Assembly: GCA_030549815.1 (NCBI GenBank) | Contig: JAUQQQ010000007.1 | Span: 59,014-123,013, forward strand | Reading direction: 5' to 3' | Length of the DNA stretch: 64,000 nucleotides | DNA from: a bacterium | GTDB lineage: Bacteria; DRYD01 | In this document: positions 8,797-16,689 of the stretch, one piece after another | How the letters are laid out: each line of letters begins with the position of its first letter | Position numbering within the stretch: position 1 is the stretch's first letter | Position numbers and translations under genes: made by a program | Notes under the pieces: generated by a model | Database searches by the model: none | Seen by the model: the letters and a program-made list of their open reading frames with translations, nothing else | What the model was told of the DNA's origin: nothing

Positions 8797-10011
8797 CTAT
8801 GAGCCATTCACAGGCAAAGTAAAATAAAAAGTAGTACCTCTTGATAATTCACTTTCAAACCAAATTTTCCCACCCAATGTTTCAACCAAATATTTAACGA
8901 TAACAAGCCCCAGTCCAGTTCCCTGAGCAACAGACATAGATATCGAAGTTCTGTAAAATTTTTCAAAAATATGTGGCTTATCCTTATCAGGAATACCTAT
9001 ACCCGTATCTGAAACATAAACTAAAATTTCGTTACCTTTGTTTTGAATCCCAATCGTTATTTCTCCCCCAAAAGGAGTATACTTTATAGCATTATCAACA
9101 AGATTCAAAATTATTTGCTCAACTTTTTCTTCATCTGTAAAAACTATATATTTTTCTTCATCAGAGTAATCTCTGTTTATAACAAGGTCTGATGATTTTA
9201 TTCGTGGATAAACAAGCTCAATAACATTTTCAACTATATCTTTTAGATCCACTTTTTTCTTTTTGAAATGTACTTTAGCAGCTTCTATTCTTGATATATC
9301 AAGAATTGCATTTACAAGATTATTAAGCCTATTTGCTTCATTATAAATAATCTGAACAAATTTCATTATCTCTTCTTTTGATAAATCTTCTTGTAGAATA
9401 GTTTCTGCAAATCCCTTTATAGAAGTTAATGGAGTTCTTAATTCATGTGATACCATCGATATTATTTTTTCACTTATTTCATCAAACTTTTGCCTTAGAT
9501 ATGCTTCAGAAAAAGCATCAAAAATTATACTCCTTATGTTTTTATTCTTATCATACTTCATGAGTGCATAACCATAAGCAAGACTATCAACAACCATTTT
9601 TAATCTTTCAAATTCATTTGAATCCTGTTTTAGGTTACTTATATCAGAAAATATTTTTGTTTTTATTTCCGAAATTATTCTTATTGCCGCTATTTTTAAG
9701 TTATATATATCAAGTGCTTTTTTGTATCTTGGCTTGGATACTAATAAAAGTATAATTTGATCATCCCTATAATCGTTAGTTAAAACTAAATCATCTTGCC
9801 TAAATATCTTTCCTTTCAAACTAAGAATAAACTCAGAAATTTCGTTGAAAATCCTGTTATAAAAATCCAGGCCATACCTTTCCTTTATATTTCCTGATGA
9901 ACTTATTTCAAAACTAATCAATCCGACAACATCTTGTTCCTTAAGCTTTTCAAGTAAAAATTCCGTGCAACTAAATATGGGCTTTAAATCTGGAATTTTT
10001 ATATCACTCAT
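8797..10011 (-). CDS. Cytosolic sensor histidine kinase with degenerate GGDEF-like N-terminus
   Basis: The C-terminal half is a classic kinase: H-box VSHELRTPLTSIKGFAE (about residue 190), N-box NLVDNAIKYT, G1 VSDTGIGIP, F-box IFEKFYR and G2 GTGLGLVI. No membrane helices are visible, so it should be cytosolic. Residues about 30-105 resemble a GGDEF fold (a leading hydrophobic strand, NIKERYGLDFYNRIF) but have DYRDDQIILLL where GGDEF would be, so it cannot be a normal cyclase and may be a sensor. It overlaps the GTPase gene upstream by ATGA. No response regulator gene is adjacent. Confidence 0.88.
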   Translation of the reverse strand: MSDIKIPDLKPIFSCTEFLLEKLKEQDVVGLISFEISSSGNIKERYGLDFYNRIFNEISEFILSLKGKIFRQDDLVLTNDYRDDQIILLLVSKPRYKKALDIYNLKIAAIRIISEIKTKIFSDISNLKQDSNEFERLKMVVDSLAYGYALMKYDKNKNIRSIIFDAFSEAYLRQKFDEISEKIISMVSHELRTPLTSIKGFAETILQEDLSKEEIMKFVQIIYNEANRLNNLVNAILDISRIEAAKVHFKKKKVDLKDIVENVIELVYPRIKSSDLVINRDYSDEEKYIVFTDEEKVEQIILNLVDNAIKYTPFGGEITIGIQNKGNEILVYVSDTGIGIPDKDKPHIFEKFYRTSISMSVAQGTGLGLVIVKYLVETLGGKIWFESELSRGTTFYFTLPVNGS

Positions 10012-11333
10012 CTAACTTTACCTGAATTTAATTTTAACATTTCTTTTAATAAATCTTCCAATTTTAAATTTTCTTCTTCCAAATAATATTCTACAAAAAC
10101 AGTAGGTTTATTTAGTTTCATTAATCTTGTTATATCGAAAGGTGTAGCAATTATAACATAATCAGCATCGATTTTGTTTAGGGTTTCCTCCAATTCTTTT
10201 ATTTGCTCAGGGAAATATCCCATTGCAGGCAAAACATCATTAACTTGTTTATATTTTTCATATGTTTGTTTAATAGATCCAACAGCGTATGGTTTTGGAC
10301 TAATGATTTGACAATTATATTTTTGGGCTATCAAATATCCAGCTCCAAATGCCATGTCTCCATGTGTTAAAGTTGGGCCGTCTTCAACAACAACAACTCT
10401 TTTACCTTTAATTAGCTCAGGATTATCTATTTTTATAGGAGATTTAGCTTTAACCACAATAGCATCAGGGTTGATCCTTCTTATATTTTCTTCCACAATT
10501 CTTATATTTTCTTCAGTAGCAGAGTCTATCTTATTTATCACAGCTATGTTACACATTCTTGCATTCACTTCACCCGGGAAATAACTCAATTCATGTCCTG
10601 GTCTATGGGGATCAAAAACAGTTATCCAAACATTGGGATAAAAGAAAGGAAAATCATTATTTCCTCCATCCCAAACTATTACATCCGCCTCCTTTTCTGC
10701 TTCTCTTAATATCAGTTCATAATCAACACCTGCATAAACCACGTGTCCTTCTTTTATGTGAGGTAAATATTCCTCTCCTTCTTCAATCGTGCAATTGTGT
10801 TTTATTATATCATCGGGAGTTTCAAATCTTTGAACTATTTGTTTAGATAAATCGCCATAAGGCATAGGGTGCCTAACTACAACAACTTTAAAACCCATAT
10901 TTTTTAATACTTTTGCTACTTTCCTTGATGTTTGACTTTTCCCACACCCCGTTCTTACAGCTGTAACAGCAACAACAGGTTTAGAAGAATATAGGAAAGT
11001 ACTTTTAGGAGAGAGCAACTTAAAATTTGCTCCCGCCTTTAAAACCCTACTTGCTAAATTCATAACATAAACATGACTTACATCAGAGTATGAAAAAACT
11101 ACTTCATCAACATCAAATTGCTTTATTAATTCCTCTAATTTTTCTTCAGGGTAAATTGGTATTCCATCAGGATAATTTTTACCTGCCAAAACAGAAGGAT
11201 AAATTCTGTTTTCAATAGAAGGAATCTGAGTAGCAGTAAAAGCAACTACCCTGTATTGTTCATTATTTCTGTAATAAACATTAAAGTTATGAAAATCTCT
11301 TCCTCCTGCACCCAAAATTATTACTTTTCTCAT
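10008..11333 (-). CDS. Cyclic 2,3-diphosphoglycerate synthetase-like GTPase
   Basis: A 441-residue protein with an N-terminal nucleotide-binding fold (KVIILGAGGRDFHNF) and a central P-loop region (VTAVRTGCGKSQTSRKVAKV), then VIWDGGNNDFPF and GPTLTHGDMAFGAGY. These blocks are those of the family named for methanogen cyclic 2,3-bisphosphoglycerate synthetase. Bacterial members are common in thermophiles and are not all shown to make that solute, so I name the family rather than the product. It shares an ATGA overlap with the kinase downstream. A compatible-solute or phosphoglycerate role is inference. Confidence 0.8.
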   Translation of the reverse strand: MRKVIILGAGGRDFHNFNVYYRNNEQYRVVAFTATQIPSIENRIYPSVLAGKNYPDGIPIYPEEKLEELIKQFDVDEVVFSYSDVSHVYVMNLASRVLKAGANFKLLSPKSTFLYSSKPVVAVTAVRTGCGKSQTSRKVAKVLKNMGFKVVVVRHPMPYGDLSKQIVQRFETPDDIIKHNCTIEEGEEYLPHIKEGHVVYAGVDYELILREAEKEADVIVWDGGNNDFPFFYPNVWITVFDPHRPGHELSYFPGEVNARMCNIAVINKIDSATEENIRIVEENIRRINPDAIVVKAKSPIKIDNPELIKGKRVVVVEDGPTLTHGDMAFGAGYLIAQKYNCQIISPKPYAVGSIKQTYEKYKQVNDVLPAMGYFPEQIKELEETLNKIDADYVIIATPFDITRLMKLNKPTVFVEYYLEEENLKLEDLLKEMLKLNSGKVR

Positions 11334-11435
11334 AACTTGATTCCTCCTCTCTTTTTTCTATAAAATTCTATAAAAAAAAATCCAAACCTTCAATTGAAAA
11401 TACTAATGAAAATATACTTTGCTCCTAAAATCTTT

Positions 11436-11957
11436 TTACAACTTCTTTTTTTCGAACCAAATGAAAAGAAACAATGCCCCCAAAGCAAAAATAGAAATAA
11501 CAACAAAAGGTGAAATACCAAAGTATTGATATATAGTTATTTCTCCCAAATTCCCAAAATTCAATAAAGGTTTTAAGATAGGATAGGAGTGGGCAAAAAT
11601 TGCAGATCCAACAAGCATTCCCAGAATTGCAAAAATAGCATGTATCCTTCCTTCAGCCAAAGAAGCAGCAGCAGTCCCAGGACAGTAACCTGTTAAACTC
11701 CATCCCAAACCAAATAAAATTCCACCTATAACAATTGCACCAAACATCATTGGTTTTAAATGTAACTCTATTAAACCAAAACTATTTAACAGATTTATGC
11801 CAATAGCTCCAACGATAACAGCACTAAACATAAATTTAACAATAGTCATGTCCTTTAACAAAAGCGCAGATATTTGTTTTTCAAACCTTATAACTCTCGA
11901 TAAAGTTAGAATACTTCCAAAAAGCACTCCAAAAATAAAACCTAATATTAGATTCAT
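11436..11957 (-). CDS. YeeE/YedE-family sulfur transporter half
   Basis: A 173-residue membrane protein with about four to five helices. The conserved GWSLTGYCPGTAAASLAEG places a cysteine in a membrane loop, as in the thiosulfate channel TsuA (YeeE). TsuA is one polypeptide of about 350 residues; here the two halves are separate genes, 6 bp apart. The likely cargo is thiosulfate or another sulfane-sulfur species. It is the last gene of the sulfur operon. Confidence 0.85.
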   Translation of the reverse strand: MNLILGFIFGVLFGSILTLSRVIRFEKQISALLLKDMTIVKFMFSAVIVGAIGINLLNSFGLIELHLKPMMFGAIVIGGILFGLGWSLTGYCPGTAAASLAEGRIHAIFAILGMLVGSAIFAHSYPILKPLLNFGNLGEITIYQYFGISPFVVISIFALGALFLFIWFEKKKL

Positions 11958-11963
11958 CTTCTA

Positions 11964-12479
11964 TCACCTCCTTCTATAAATTATATTCGCAAAAATAATA
12001 CCAGATAAAAAGAAAACAATAACAGCAAGGAGAGAACTAAGAGCTAATTGCATCATTCCACTTAAACCATGTCCACTGGGACAACCATCAGCAAGTCTAA
12101 CACCAAAAGCAACAAATATACCACCAACAAAAGCCAAAAATGCACGCAAAATAAAGTTATTACCAAAATATTCCTTAAAAACTGGTGGTACAAATTCAAT
12201 TTTGAAAGATTTTGTCAAAAAAGCAGTTATCAAAGCACCTACAAATATTCCAACTACAAACATAAACTGCCAATCAATGTTTAAACCTATTTTACTAAAG
12301 TATTCATTATAAAAGTTAGGTACGCAAGCATTTTCTATCATTCCGGAAATTTTAGCAAAAGTAGTAGAAGTTCCAAAGAAATTTGTTTTTCCGGTTAAAA
12401 CAGTTGTTAAATAGGCACTTAAAGTTGCCAAAACACCTACTAAGGCACCTCCAACATAAGGGTTCAGTTCTTTATTCAT
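11964..12479 (-). CDS. YeeE/YedE-family sulfur transporter half
   Basis: The second half-transporter, 171 residues, with about four helices and the motif RLADGCPSGHGLSGMM, which carries the other conserved membrane cysteine of the family. With the next gene it forms the two-part TsuA/PmpAB-type pore. A ribosome-binding site (AAAGGAGATGG) precedes its ATG. Being just downstream of the CsoR/CstR-like repressor suggests sulfur-dependent control. Confidence 0.87.
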   Translation of the reverse strand: MNKELNPYVGGALVGVLATLSAYLTTVLTGKTNFFGTSTTFAKISGMIENACVPNFYNEYFSKIGLNIDWQFMFVVGIFVGALITAFLTKSFKIEFVPPVFKEYFGNNFILRAFLAFVGGIFVAFGVRLADGCPSGHGLSGMMQLALSSLLAVIVFFLSGIIFANIIYRRR

Positions 12480-12500
12480 AATTACTCCATCTCCTTTCCA

Positions 12501-12797
12501 CTACAAGTATTTTTCTATTAAACTGCTGACAATCAATATTTTTCTTTTTATTTCTTCATCTTCTTTTTCTTTTATTTTTAAGCAACAGTTGCTAAGTAAT
12601 ATTTTAGAAACAAGATTAGTAAAAGTTTTGTGTAGAGCTTGTCTAACTGCTGCTAACTGATGAATAACGTTATCACAGCTTTCTTCTCTCTCTATCATGT
12701 GAATAATAGCCCTTATTTGTCCTTCTATCTTGGAAAGCCTATTAATCAGTTCCTTTTTATCTGCTTTGTCAATTATCTTTATCTCATTCTTTAACAT
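12501..12797 (-). CDS. CsoR/RcnR-family repressor, probably persulfide-sensing (CstR-like)
   Basis: A 98-residue all-helical repressor. LSKIEGQIRAIIHMIEREE and CDNVIHQLAAVRQAL are the family signature. Cys41 matches the first metal or thiol ligand. The histidine used by copper CsoR falls on Ile66, so copper sensing is unlikely. The second ligand position is Asn70, followed at once by Cys71-Cys72. A cysteine pair without the histidine fits CstR-type sensing of persulfides, shifted by one residue. Every gene around it handles sulfur, supporting that role. It lies inside the operon it presumably controls. Confidence 0.85.
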   Translation of the reverse strand: MLKNEIKIIDKADKKELINRLSKIEGQIRAIIHMIEREESCDNVIHQLAAVRQALHKTFTNLVSKILLSNCCLKIKEKEDEEIKRKILIVSSLIEKYL

Positions 12798-12810
12798 AGT
12801 AATTCCCCCC

Positions 12811-13914
12811 TTAAACTAAGATAGCTCCAATAAATCCGATAAAAAATGGTTTTATACCTATTCCTTTAAAGACAGAAAAATTAGTATTCAAACCAACAGC
12901 TGCCATAGCAGTGCCTAAAAGATATTTTGAACCCCACAATTCTCCGATATTATTAACCAAATTTTTCCAGGTATTTGCATCAAACAATCCCAAAGCAAGT
13001 CCTCCATTGATCAAATTTATATCTCCAAGAGACCTAATTATAGCCATACCAATGAAACCGATTATAAAAGCAGGTATTAACGATATAATATTTATTTTCT
13101 GATTACCATCAGAAATTTGGTTTCTCAAGTATAAAAAAGATAATAATGGTACAACAATAGCCAAAAATAAATTTCTTGTCAATTTAGTAACAGTTGCAGT
13201 TTTAAATACAATATCATCTTTAAATACTTCCTTATAGGTCATTGCAGCACCAACAACCTGAGATGTTTCGTGTATTGCAGTTCCAAGGAATAAACCTATT
13301 TGTTCAGAAGTAGAAAAAATGAATTTAGCTAAATAAGGATAAATAAACATTGCCAACAATCCAAAGATAGTAACATTAGCGACAGCGTAAGCAATTTCCT
13401 TATTATCTGCTTTTATAGCAGGCGAAACAGAAACAATAGCAGTAACACCACAAATACTACTTCCTGCAGCAATAAGTGTTCCCAACTTCTCAGGTAACTT
13501 CATCATATTGTTAACATAATATATAAAAATTAAAGCAGAAGCAATAACAACAACAACTATAGGTATTCCCCAAAATCCTAATTTGAGCACTTCATTAATA
13601 CTTAACTTTATACCAACAAATATTATACCAAGCCTAAGTATTTTTGTTACGGAAAAATCAATTCCTTTTTTAAAAATATCAGAAAGTTTAAATAAATTAG
13701 CAACAATTATACCCAAAACTATGGCAATTAAAACGGAAGATATAGGGCTACTTTTTCCAGTAGGATCTATTCCCTGCAAACTAAGCAAAAATTTACCCAA
13801 ATAATCAGCAATAGGTATACTTAAAAGCATAATAATGATAGATAAAAAAAGCCCAGGAAGAATCTTAGGTATATCGGATACCTTATCAACCCCGAACAAT
13901 GCTTTAACCAACAT
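12811..13914 (-). CDS. YeiH/UPF0324-family putative sulfate or sulfite exporter
   Basis: A 367-residue protein with about ten membrane helices. Conserved family blocks are visible: LGIIFVGIKLSINEVLKLG, the re-entrant GSSICGVTAIVSVSPAIKA and the loop GTAIHETSQVVGAAMTY. The family is annotated as a sulfate or sulfonate exporter. In this operon it would remove sulfite or other oxidised products of persulfide dioxygenase. It is 16 bp from the DsrE-like gene and 13 bp from the repressor gene. Confidence 0.85.
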   Translation of the reverse strand: MLVKALFGVDKVSDIPKILPGLFLSIIIMLLSIPIADYLGKFLLSLQGIDPTGKSSPISSVLIAIVLGIIVANLFKLSDIFKKGIDFSVTKILRLGIIFVGIKLSINEVLKLGFWGIPIVVVVIASALIFIYYVNNMMKLPEKLGTLIAAGSSICGVTAIVSVSPAIKADNKEIAYAVANVTIFGLLAMFIYPYLAKFIFSTSEQIGLFLGTAIHETSQVVGAAMTYKEVFKDDIVFKTATVTKLTRNLFLAIVVPLLSFLYLRNQISDGNQKINIISLIPAFIIGFIGMAIIRSLGDINLINGGLALGLFDANTWKNLVNNIGELWGSKYLLGTAMAAVGLNTNFSVFKGIGIKPFFIGFIGAILV

Positions 13915-13930
13915 TTTTATTCCTCCTTTC

Positions 13931-14527
13931 CTAAATAAATATAGTCATTGAAGAATTTAATGAATGTGATAAAAAGTAAGCAACTCCTCCTGATTCAGTT
14001 CCCTCAATTAATTCCTCATCTTCTATTCCCAATACATCCTTTGACATTTCACAAGCTATAAACTTAACTCCCAATTCCTTTGCCATTTTTATTAAATCTT
14101 CTAAAGAAGAAACATTTTTTTCTTTCATCATCATTTTCAACATTTTAGATCCCAAACCAAAGAAGTTCATTTTAGATACTGGTAAATTAGAAGCACTTGC
14201 TGGATTTAGAAAAGCAAATAGTCTTTGATGCCACTTTTTATTAGATAATTTTTTCTTCACTTTTATAGCATTCAGTCCCCAAAAAGTGAAAAATACACTG
14301 ACTTCCTTACCAAAGGTAGCAGCACCAGTAGCAATAATAAGAGCTGCCAAAACTCTATCTAAATCGCCAGAAAAAACAACTATACCAACTTTATTTTTCT
14401 TTTCCAATATATCAGCCAACTGTTCCTCTAAATAACTTATTCGTTTTTTCAAATTTTCGATTTCAATTTTATAATTTTCAAGTTGATCCACATTTTTTAG
14501 ATCTTGATTTAAACTTTGGGAATTCAT
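13931..14527 (-). CDS. DsrE/F-like (DsrE2) sulfur carrier protein
   Basis: A 198-residue protein with an N-terminal coiled coil (about residues 15-45), then a DsrE2/peroxiredoxin-like core beginning VGIVVFSGDLDRVLAALI. FIACEMSKDVLGI holds the conserved cysteine expected to carry sulfane sulfur, and GVAYFL is near the C-terminus. DsrE2 proteins pass sulfur to or from TusA and are often membrane-associated; here the helix AALIIATGAATFGKEVSVFF is moderately hydrophobic. It lies 15 bp downstream of tusA, and the pairing is common in sulfur oxidisers. Confidence 0.88.
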   Translation of the reverse strand: MNSQSLNQDLKNVDQLENYKIEIENLKKRISYLEEQLADILEKKNKVGIVVFSGDLDRVLAALIIATGAATFGKEVSVFFTFWGLNAIKVKKKLSNKKWHQRLFAFLNPASASNLPVSKMNFFGLGSKMLKMMMKEKNVSSLEDLIKMAKELGVKFIACEMSKDVLGIEDEELIEGTESGGVAYFLSHSLNSSMTIFI

Positions 14528-14542
14528 ATCTTTCCCTCCATT

Positions 14543-14788
14543 TTACTTTTTCTTTACGTAATGAACATAAATTTCTTTTCCATTTTCATCTTTTTCCGTT
14601 TCTTGTTTTATTAGTTCAATGGTTTTATCTGTGTTAGCCCATCCTTGAAAATCTTTGATAGATCCTTTATCTGTAGTTAATACTTTAAGTATTTTTCCAC
14701 TTTCCACTTTATTAAGTTCTTGTTTAGTTTTAACAATTGGCATAGGGCAATTCAATCCTCTAACATCCAACATTACATCGTAATTCAT
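14543..14788 (-). CDS. tusA: TusA-family sulfur carrier protein
   Basis: An 81-residue protein with the diagnostic LDVRGLNCPMPIVKTKQEL; the Cys of the CPxP motif carries persulfide sulfur. The remainder (GKILKVLTTDKGSIKDFQGW) matches the alpha-beta sandwich of TusA. AAAAGGAGGTGTG precedes the ATG. It lies between the rhodanese-dioxygenase and the DsrE-like carrier, so it is likely a relay between them. Confidence 0.95.
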   Translation of the reverse strand: MNYDVMLDVRGLNCPMPIVKTKQELNKVESGKILKVLTTDKGSIKDFQGWANTDKTIELIKQETEKDENGKEIYVHYVKKK

Positions 14789-14817
14789 AATTCACACCTC
14801 CTTTTAGGATTTTTTAC

Positions 14818-14840
14818 AGGAGGGGGGATTACCCCCTCCT
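14818..14840. promoter_or_regulatory. G-tract/C-tract inverted repeat upstream of tusA
   Basis: A perfect 9-bp inverted repeat, AGGAGGGGG and CCCCCTCCT around a GATTA centre, stands out in an AT-rich genome. It lies between the rhodanese-dioxygenase stop and tusA. There is no T-run after it on either strand, so it is not a standard terminator. G-tract/C-tract palindromes are operators of CsoR/RcnR-family repressors, and such a repressor is encoded in this operon. A transcript-stabilising hairpin is the alternative. Confidence 0.5.
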
Positions 14841-14848
14841 ACTATCTT

Positions 14849-16036
14849 TTACACATAAGCTTGTGAAAGAGCACAAACATTCTTTCCAGTTTCTAATTCA
14901 TCAGCCTTTTCATCATCTACTTCAATTAACCCAGCATTAACTCTTTTTATTTCAACATATTGAGGAGGAAATACAGGTAAGCTGGAAAGCATAAATCTTA
15001 TAAATTCTTCCTTACCTTTTGTGATTAATAAATTCAATGCGTCGTTTGTTTTCTTTAGATTTCCTAATTTTTCAATATATAGTCCTTGCTCATTAGCTTC
15101 TGAGATTTTACTGAAGTGTGCGGGTAAAACTATCGTTTCGTCAGGTAATTGAGTTAGTTTATAAAGAGATTCTGCTTGTAGAGGAGCCCATGTTTCTCCT
15201 CTTCCTCCCAAATCGGGTCTTGCTACAGAAAGGATAAATATGGTATCTCCTGTAAATAGGTATTTTCCATTAAGTAGAAATACGACATTACCCAAGGTAT
15301 GGCCCGGTACGTGAATAACTTCTATCTTAGCCGAACCCAAATTGAAAACATCACCATCTTTCAAGTATTCAAAATTAAGTTTTCCTGGGATCATATCTAT
15401 TGGATGTATTGCATCATAAGGATGTAGATAATATGGAACGTTTAAAATTTTTGATAATTTAGGTCCTGAACTGATATGGTCTGCATGAGCGTGAGTATCA
15501 AGGATAAACTTGATTTTTGCTCCCTTTTGATTAATGAAATCAGTGTATTTTTCAATATGTCTAAGAGGATCTATGATTGTAGCTTCTTTATTTGAAATTA
15601 TAATCCAGCTGAGGTCACCTCGAGATATCCTACTTACTTGGTAGATTGATAATTCTGGTGTTTCAATAACAGTTTTATAGTCGTAGTAATTAAACCATTC
15701 CTTCATTCCTCCTACGACATTATAAACGTCGTATCCCAATTCTGAGAGGTTTCGTGCGAAGATTTCAGAAGTTCCACCTTCTGAACAAATTACGTATATT
15801 GGTTGATCTTTGGAAATGGCATTACTAAGATTTTTAGTTATATAGTTTTTCATATCTTTATCTATGTCTCCTGTTTCAATCATTTGAGCGTAGTATATAT
15901 TAAGGATTCTAAAATTATCTTTTCCTTCGATTTTATGGTTTTTAAATTTATCAGGACTCCTGAGGTCTATTATTGTAATGTTTTCATCCTTCAGCATCTT
16001 TTCATACAGTTCAGAAGGACTTATATTTTTTGTCAT
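14849..16036 (-). CDS. Rhodanese-persulfide dioxygenase fusion (ETHE1/CstB-like)
   Basis: The N-terminal rhodanese domain (about residues 1-115) has the active loop ICSEGGTSEIF. The C-terminal metallo-beta-lactamase domain has THAHADH, VPGHTLGN and FTGDTIF, the iron-binding set of persulfide dioxygenases. It should oxidise glutathione- or low-molecular-weight persulfide to sulfite and move sulfane sulfur. The domain order, rhodanese first, is the reverse of CstB. Length is about 395. A GTG at 16045 extends the frame, but AGGAGGTG overlaps that codon and is correctly spaced for the ATG at 16036. It is first in the operon. Confidence 0.92.
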   Translation of the reverse strand: MTKNISPSELYEKMLKDENITIIDLRSPDKFKNHKIEGKDNFRILNIYYAQMIETGDIDKDMKNYITKNLSNAISKDQPIYVICSEGGTSEIFARNLSELGYDVYNVVGGMKEWFNYYDYKTVIETPELSIYQVSRISRGDLSWIIISNKEATIIDPLRHIEKYTDFINQKGAKIKFILDTHAHADHISSGPKLSKILNVPYYLHPYDAIHPIDMIPGKLNFEYLKDGDVFNLGSAKIEVIHVPGHTLGNVVFLLNGKYLFTGDTIFILSVARPDLGGRGETWAPLQAESLYKLTQLPDETIVLPAHFSKISEANEQGLYIEKLGNLKKTNDALNLLITKGKEEFIRFMLSSLPVFPPQYVEIKRVNAGLIEVDDEKADELETGKNVCALSQAYV

Positions 16037-16070
16037 TTTACTCACCTCCTGTTACTTTACATTTTATCCC

Positions 16071-16104
16071 TACACCTATACCCTATACCCATACCCCTAT
16101 ACCC
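16071..16104. repeat. Tandem C-tract repeats upstream of the sulfur operon
   Basis: Four to five copies of a (T)ATACCC(C) unit run in a row about 35-70 bp before the start of the rhodanese-dioxygenase gene. The position is that of an operator or promoter. Short C-tracts flanked by TA resemble half-sites of CsoR-family operators, but here they are direct repeats rather than palindromes. The binding role is inference. Confidence 0.4.
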
Positions 16105-16304
16105 TTTTTTCTTCCCATTAATATATTTATACAAAAAAAATTAAAATTCCTCCTATTTTATAAACTTTTTCATAGAGATTTTATACCTCAAAACTGTAGA
16201 AGAAACCCTTAATCTCTGGAAAAAACCCTTCCTCTGTTTAAACAGAGTTTTTTGAGTTCTATATAAACTCTAATTTTGACAGTGCCTATTCTACTTTTTT
16301 TCTA
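16105..16304. other. Gene-free stretch, likely downstream part of the TnpB remnant
   Basis: No coding frame is supported. The minus strand downstream of the TnpB fragment contains the hairpin CTCTGTTTAAACAGAG and nearby AAGGGTTTTTTCC and AAGGGTTTCTTC repeats. This could be the degraded right end of the element whose TnpB fragment lies at 16305-16472. Confidence 0.3.
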
Positions 16305-16472
16305 TCATGGTAAATAATTCAATACTTTAATTAATATATTTTCAGCTGCATTTACATCAACGCTATCTCCTATTCTACATTTAAGAAAAAATCCAATACT
16401 ATCTTTTAGTTCCAAATGTTCTTTCTTAGACCCATATACATTGCAAAGCTTTGATGAAAGATTGAAACTTAC
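16305..16472 (-). pseudogene. TnpB (OrfB) C-terminal fragment
   Basis: The minus-strand frame reads KKEHLELKD, then DVNAAENIL before a stop at 16305-16307. This is the C-terminal zinc ribbon and last RuvC motif of IS200/IS605 TnpB, whose usual form is CxxCG-x-KKEHLELKDR...CxxCG...DRDVNAAxNI. Here the first pair is C-N-V-Y and the second is broken (KCRIGD), while the final Asp-Val-Asn-Ala is kept. The N-terminal 300 or so residues are missing. It is a decayed relic. Confidence 0.75.
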
Positions 16473-16497
16473 CTACAACATTTTTACAAAACCCAAG

Positions 16498-16675
16498 CCA
16501 GAAGGCTCTCCTTTTCAAGCGAAGCCTGCCTGCAAGCAGGCGAAGCCTCCCTTGGGGTAGGCAAAGCCTCCCTTCGGGTAAAAGAGAGATGGAATGGCTG
16601 AAACCAACAATCTATAAAGCTATTTATCTCTCACCTCTACAGGTGGGAGATAGATGGCTTGAAATTTTTCAAAAA
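16498..16675 (+). repeat. IS200/IS605-associated hairpin repeat (locus B)
   Basis: CCAGAAGGCTCTCC is followed by palindromic GAAGCCTGCCTGC/GCAGGC repeats, CTTCGGGTAAAAGAGAG and an imperfect hairpin formed by GAGAGATGGAATGGCT and AGCTATTTATCTCTC around ACCAACAATCTATAA. Nearly the same string occurs inverted at 35985-36110, and a shortened version in the 4.5 kb remnant. A second small hairpin (CACCTCTACAGGTG) follows only here. It is GC-richer than its surroundings and non-coding. Confidence 0.6.
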
Positions 16676-16689
16676 AGGAATATAATATA

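Noticed and set aside
14818-14840. Rho-independent terminator
   Set aside because: Stem is strong but no T-run follows it on either strand; kept as possible operator or hairpin instead.
16071-16104. CRISPR-like repeats
   Set aside because: Units are 6-8 bp, direct and without spacers; no cas genes are present anywhere in the window.
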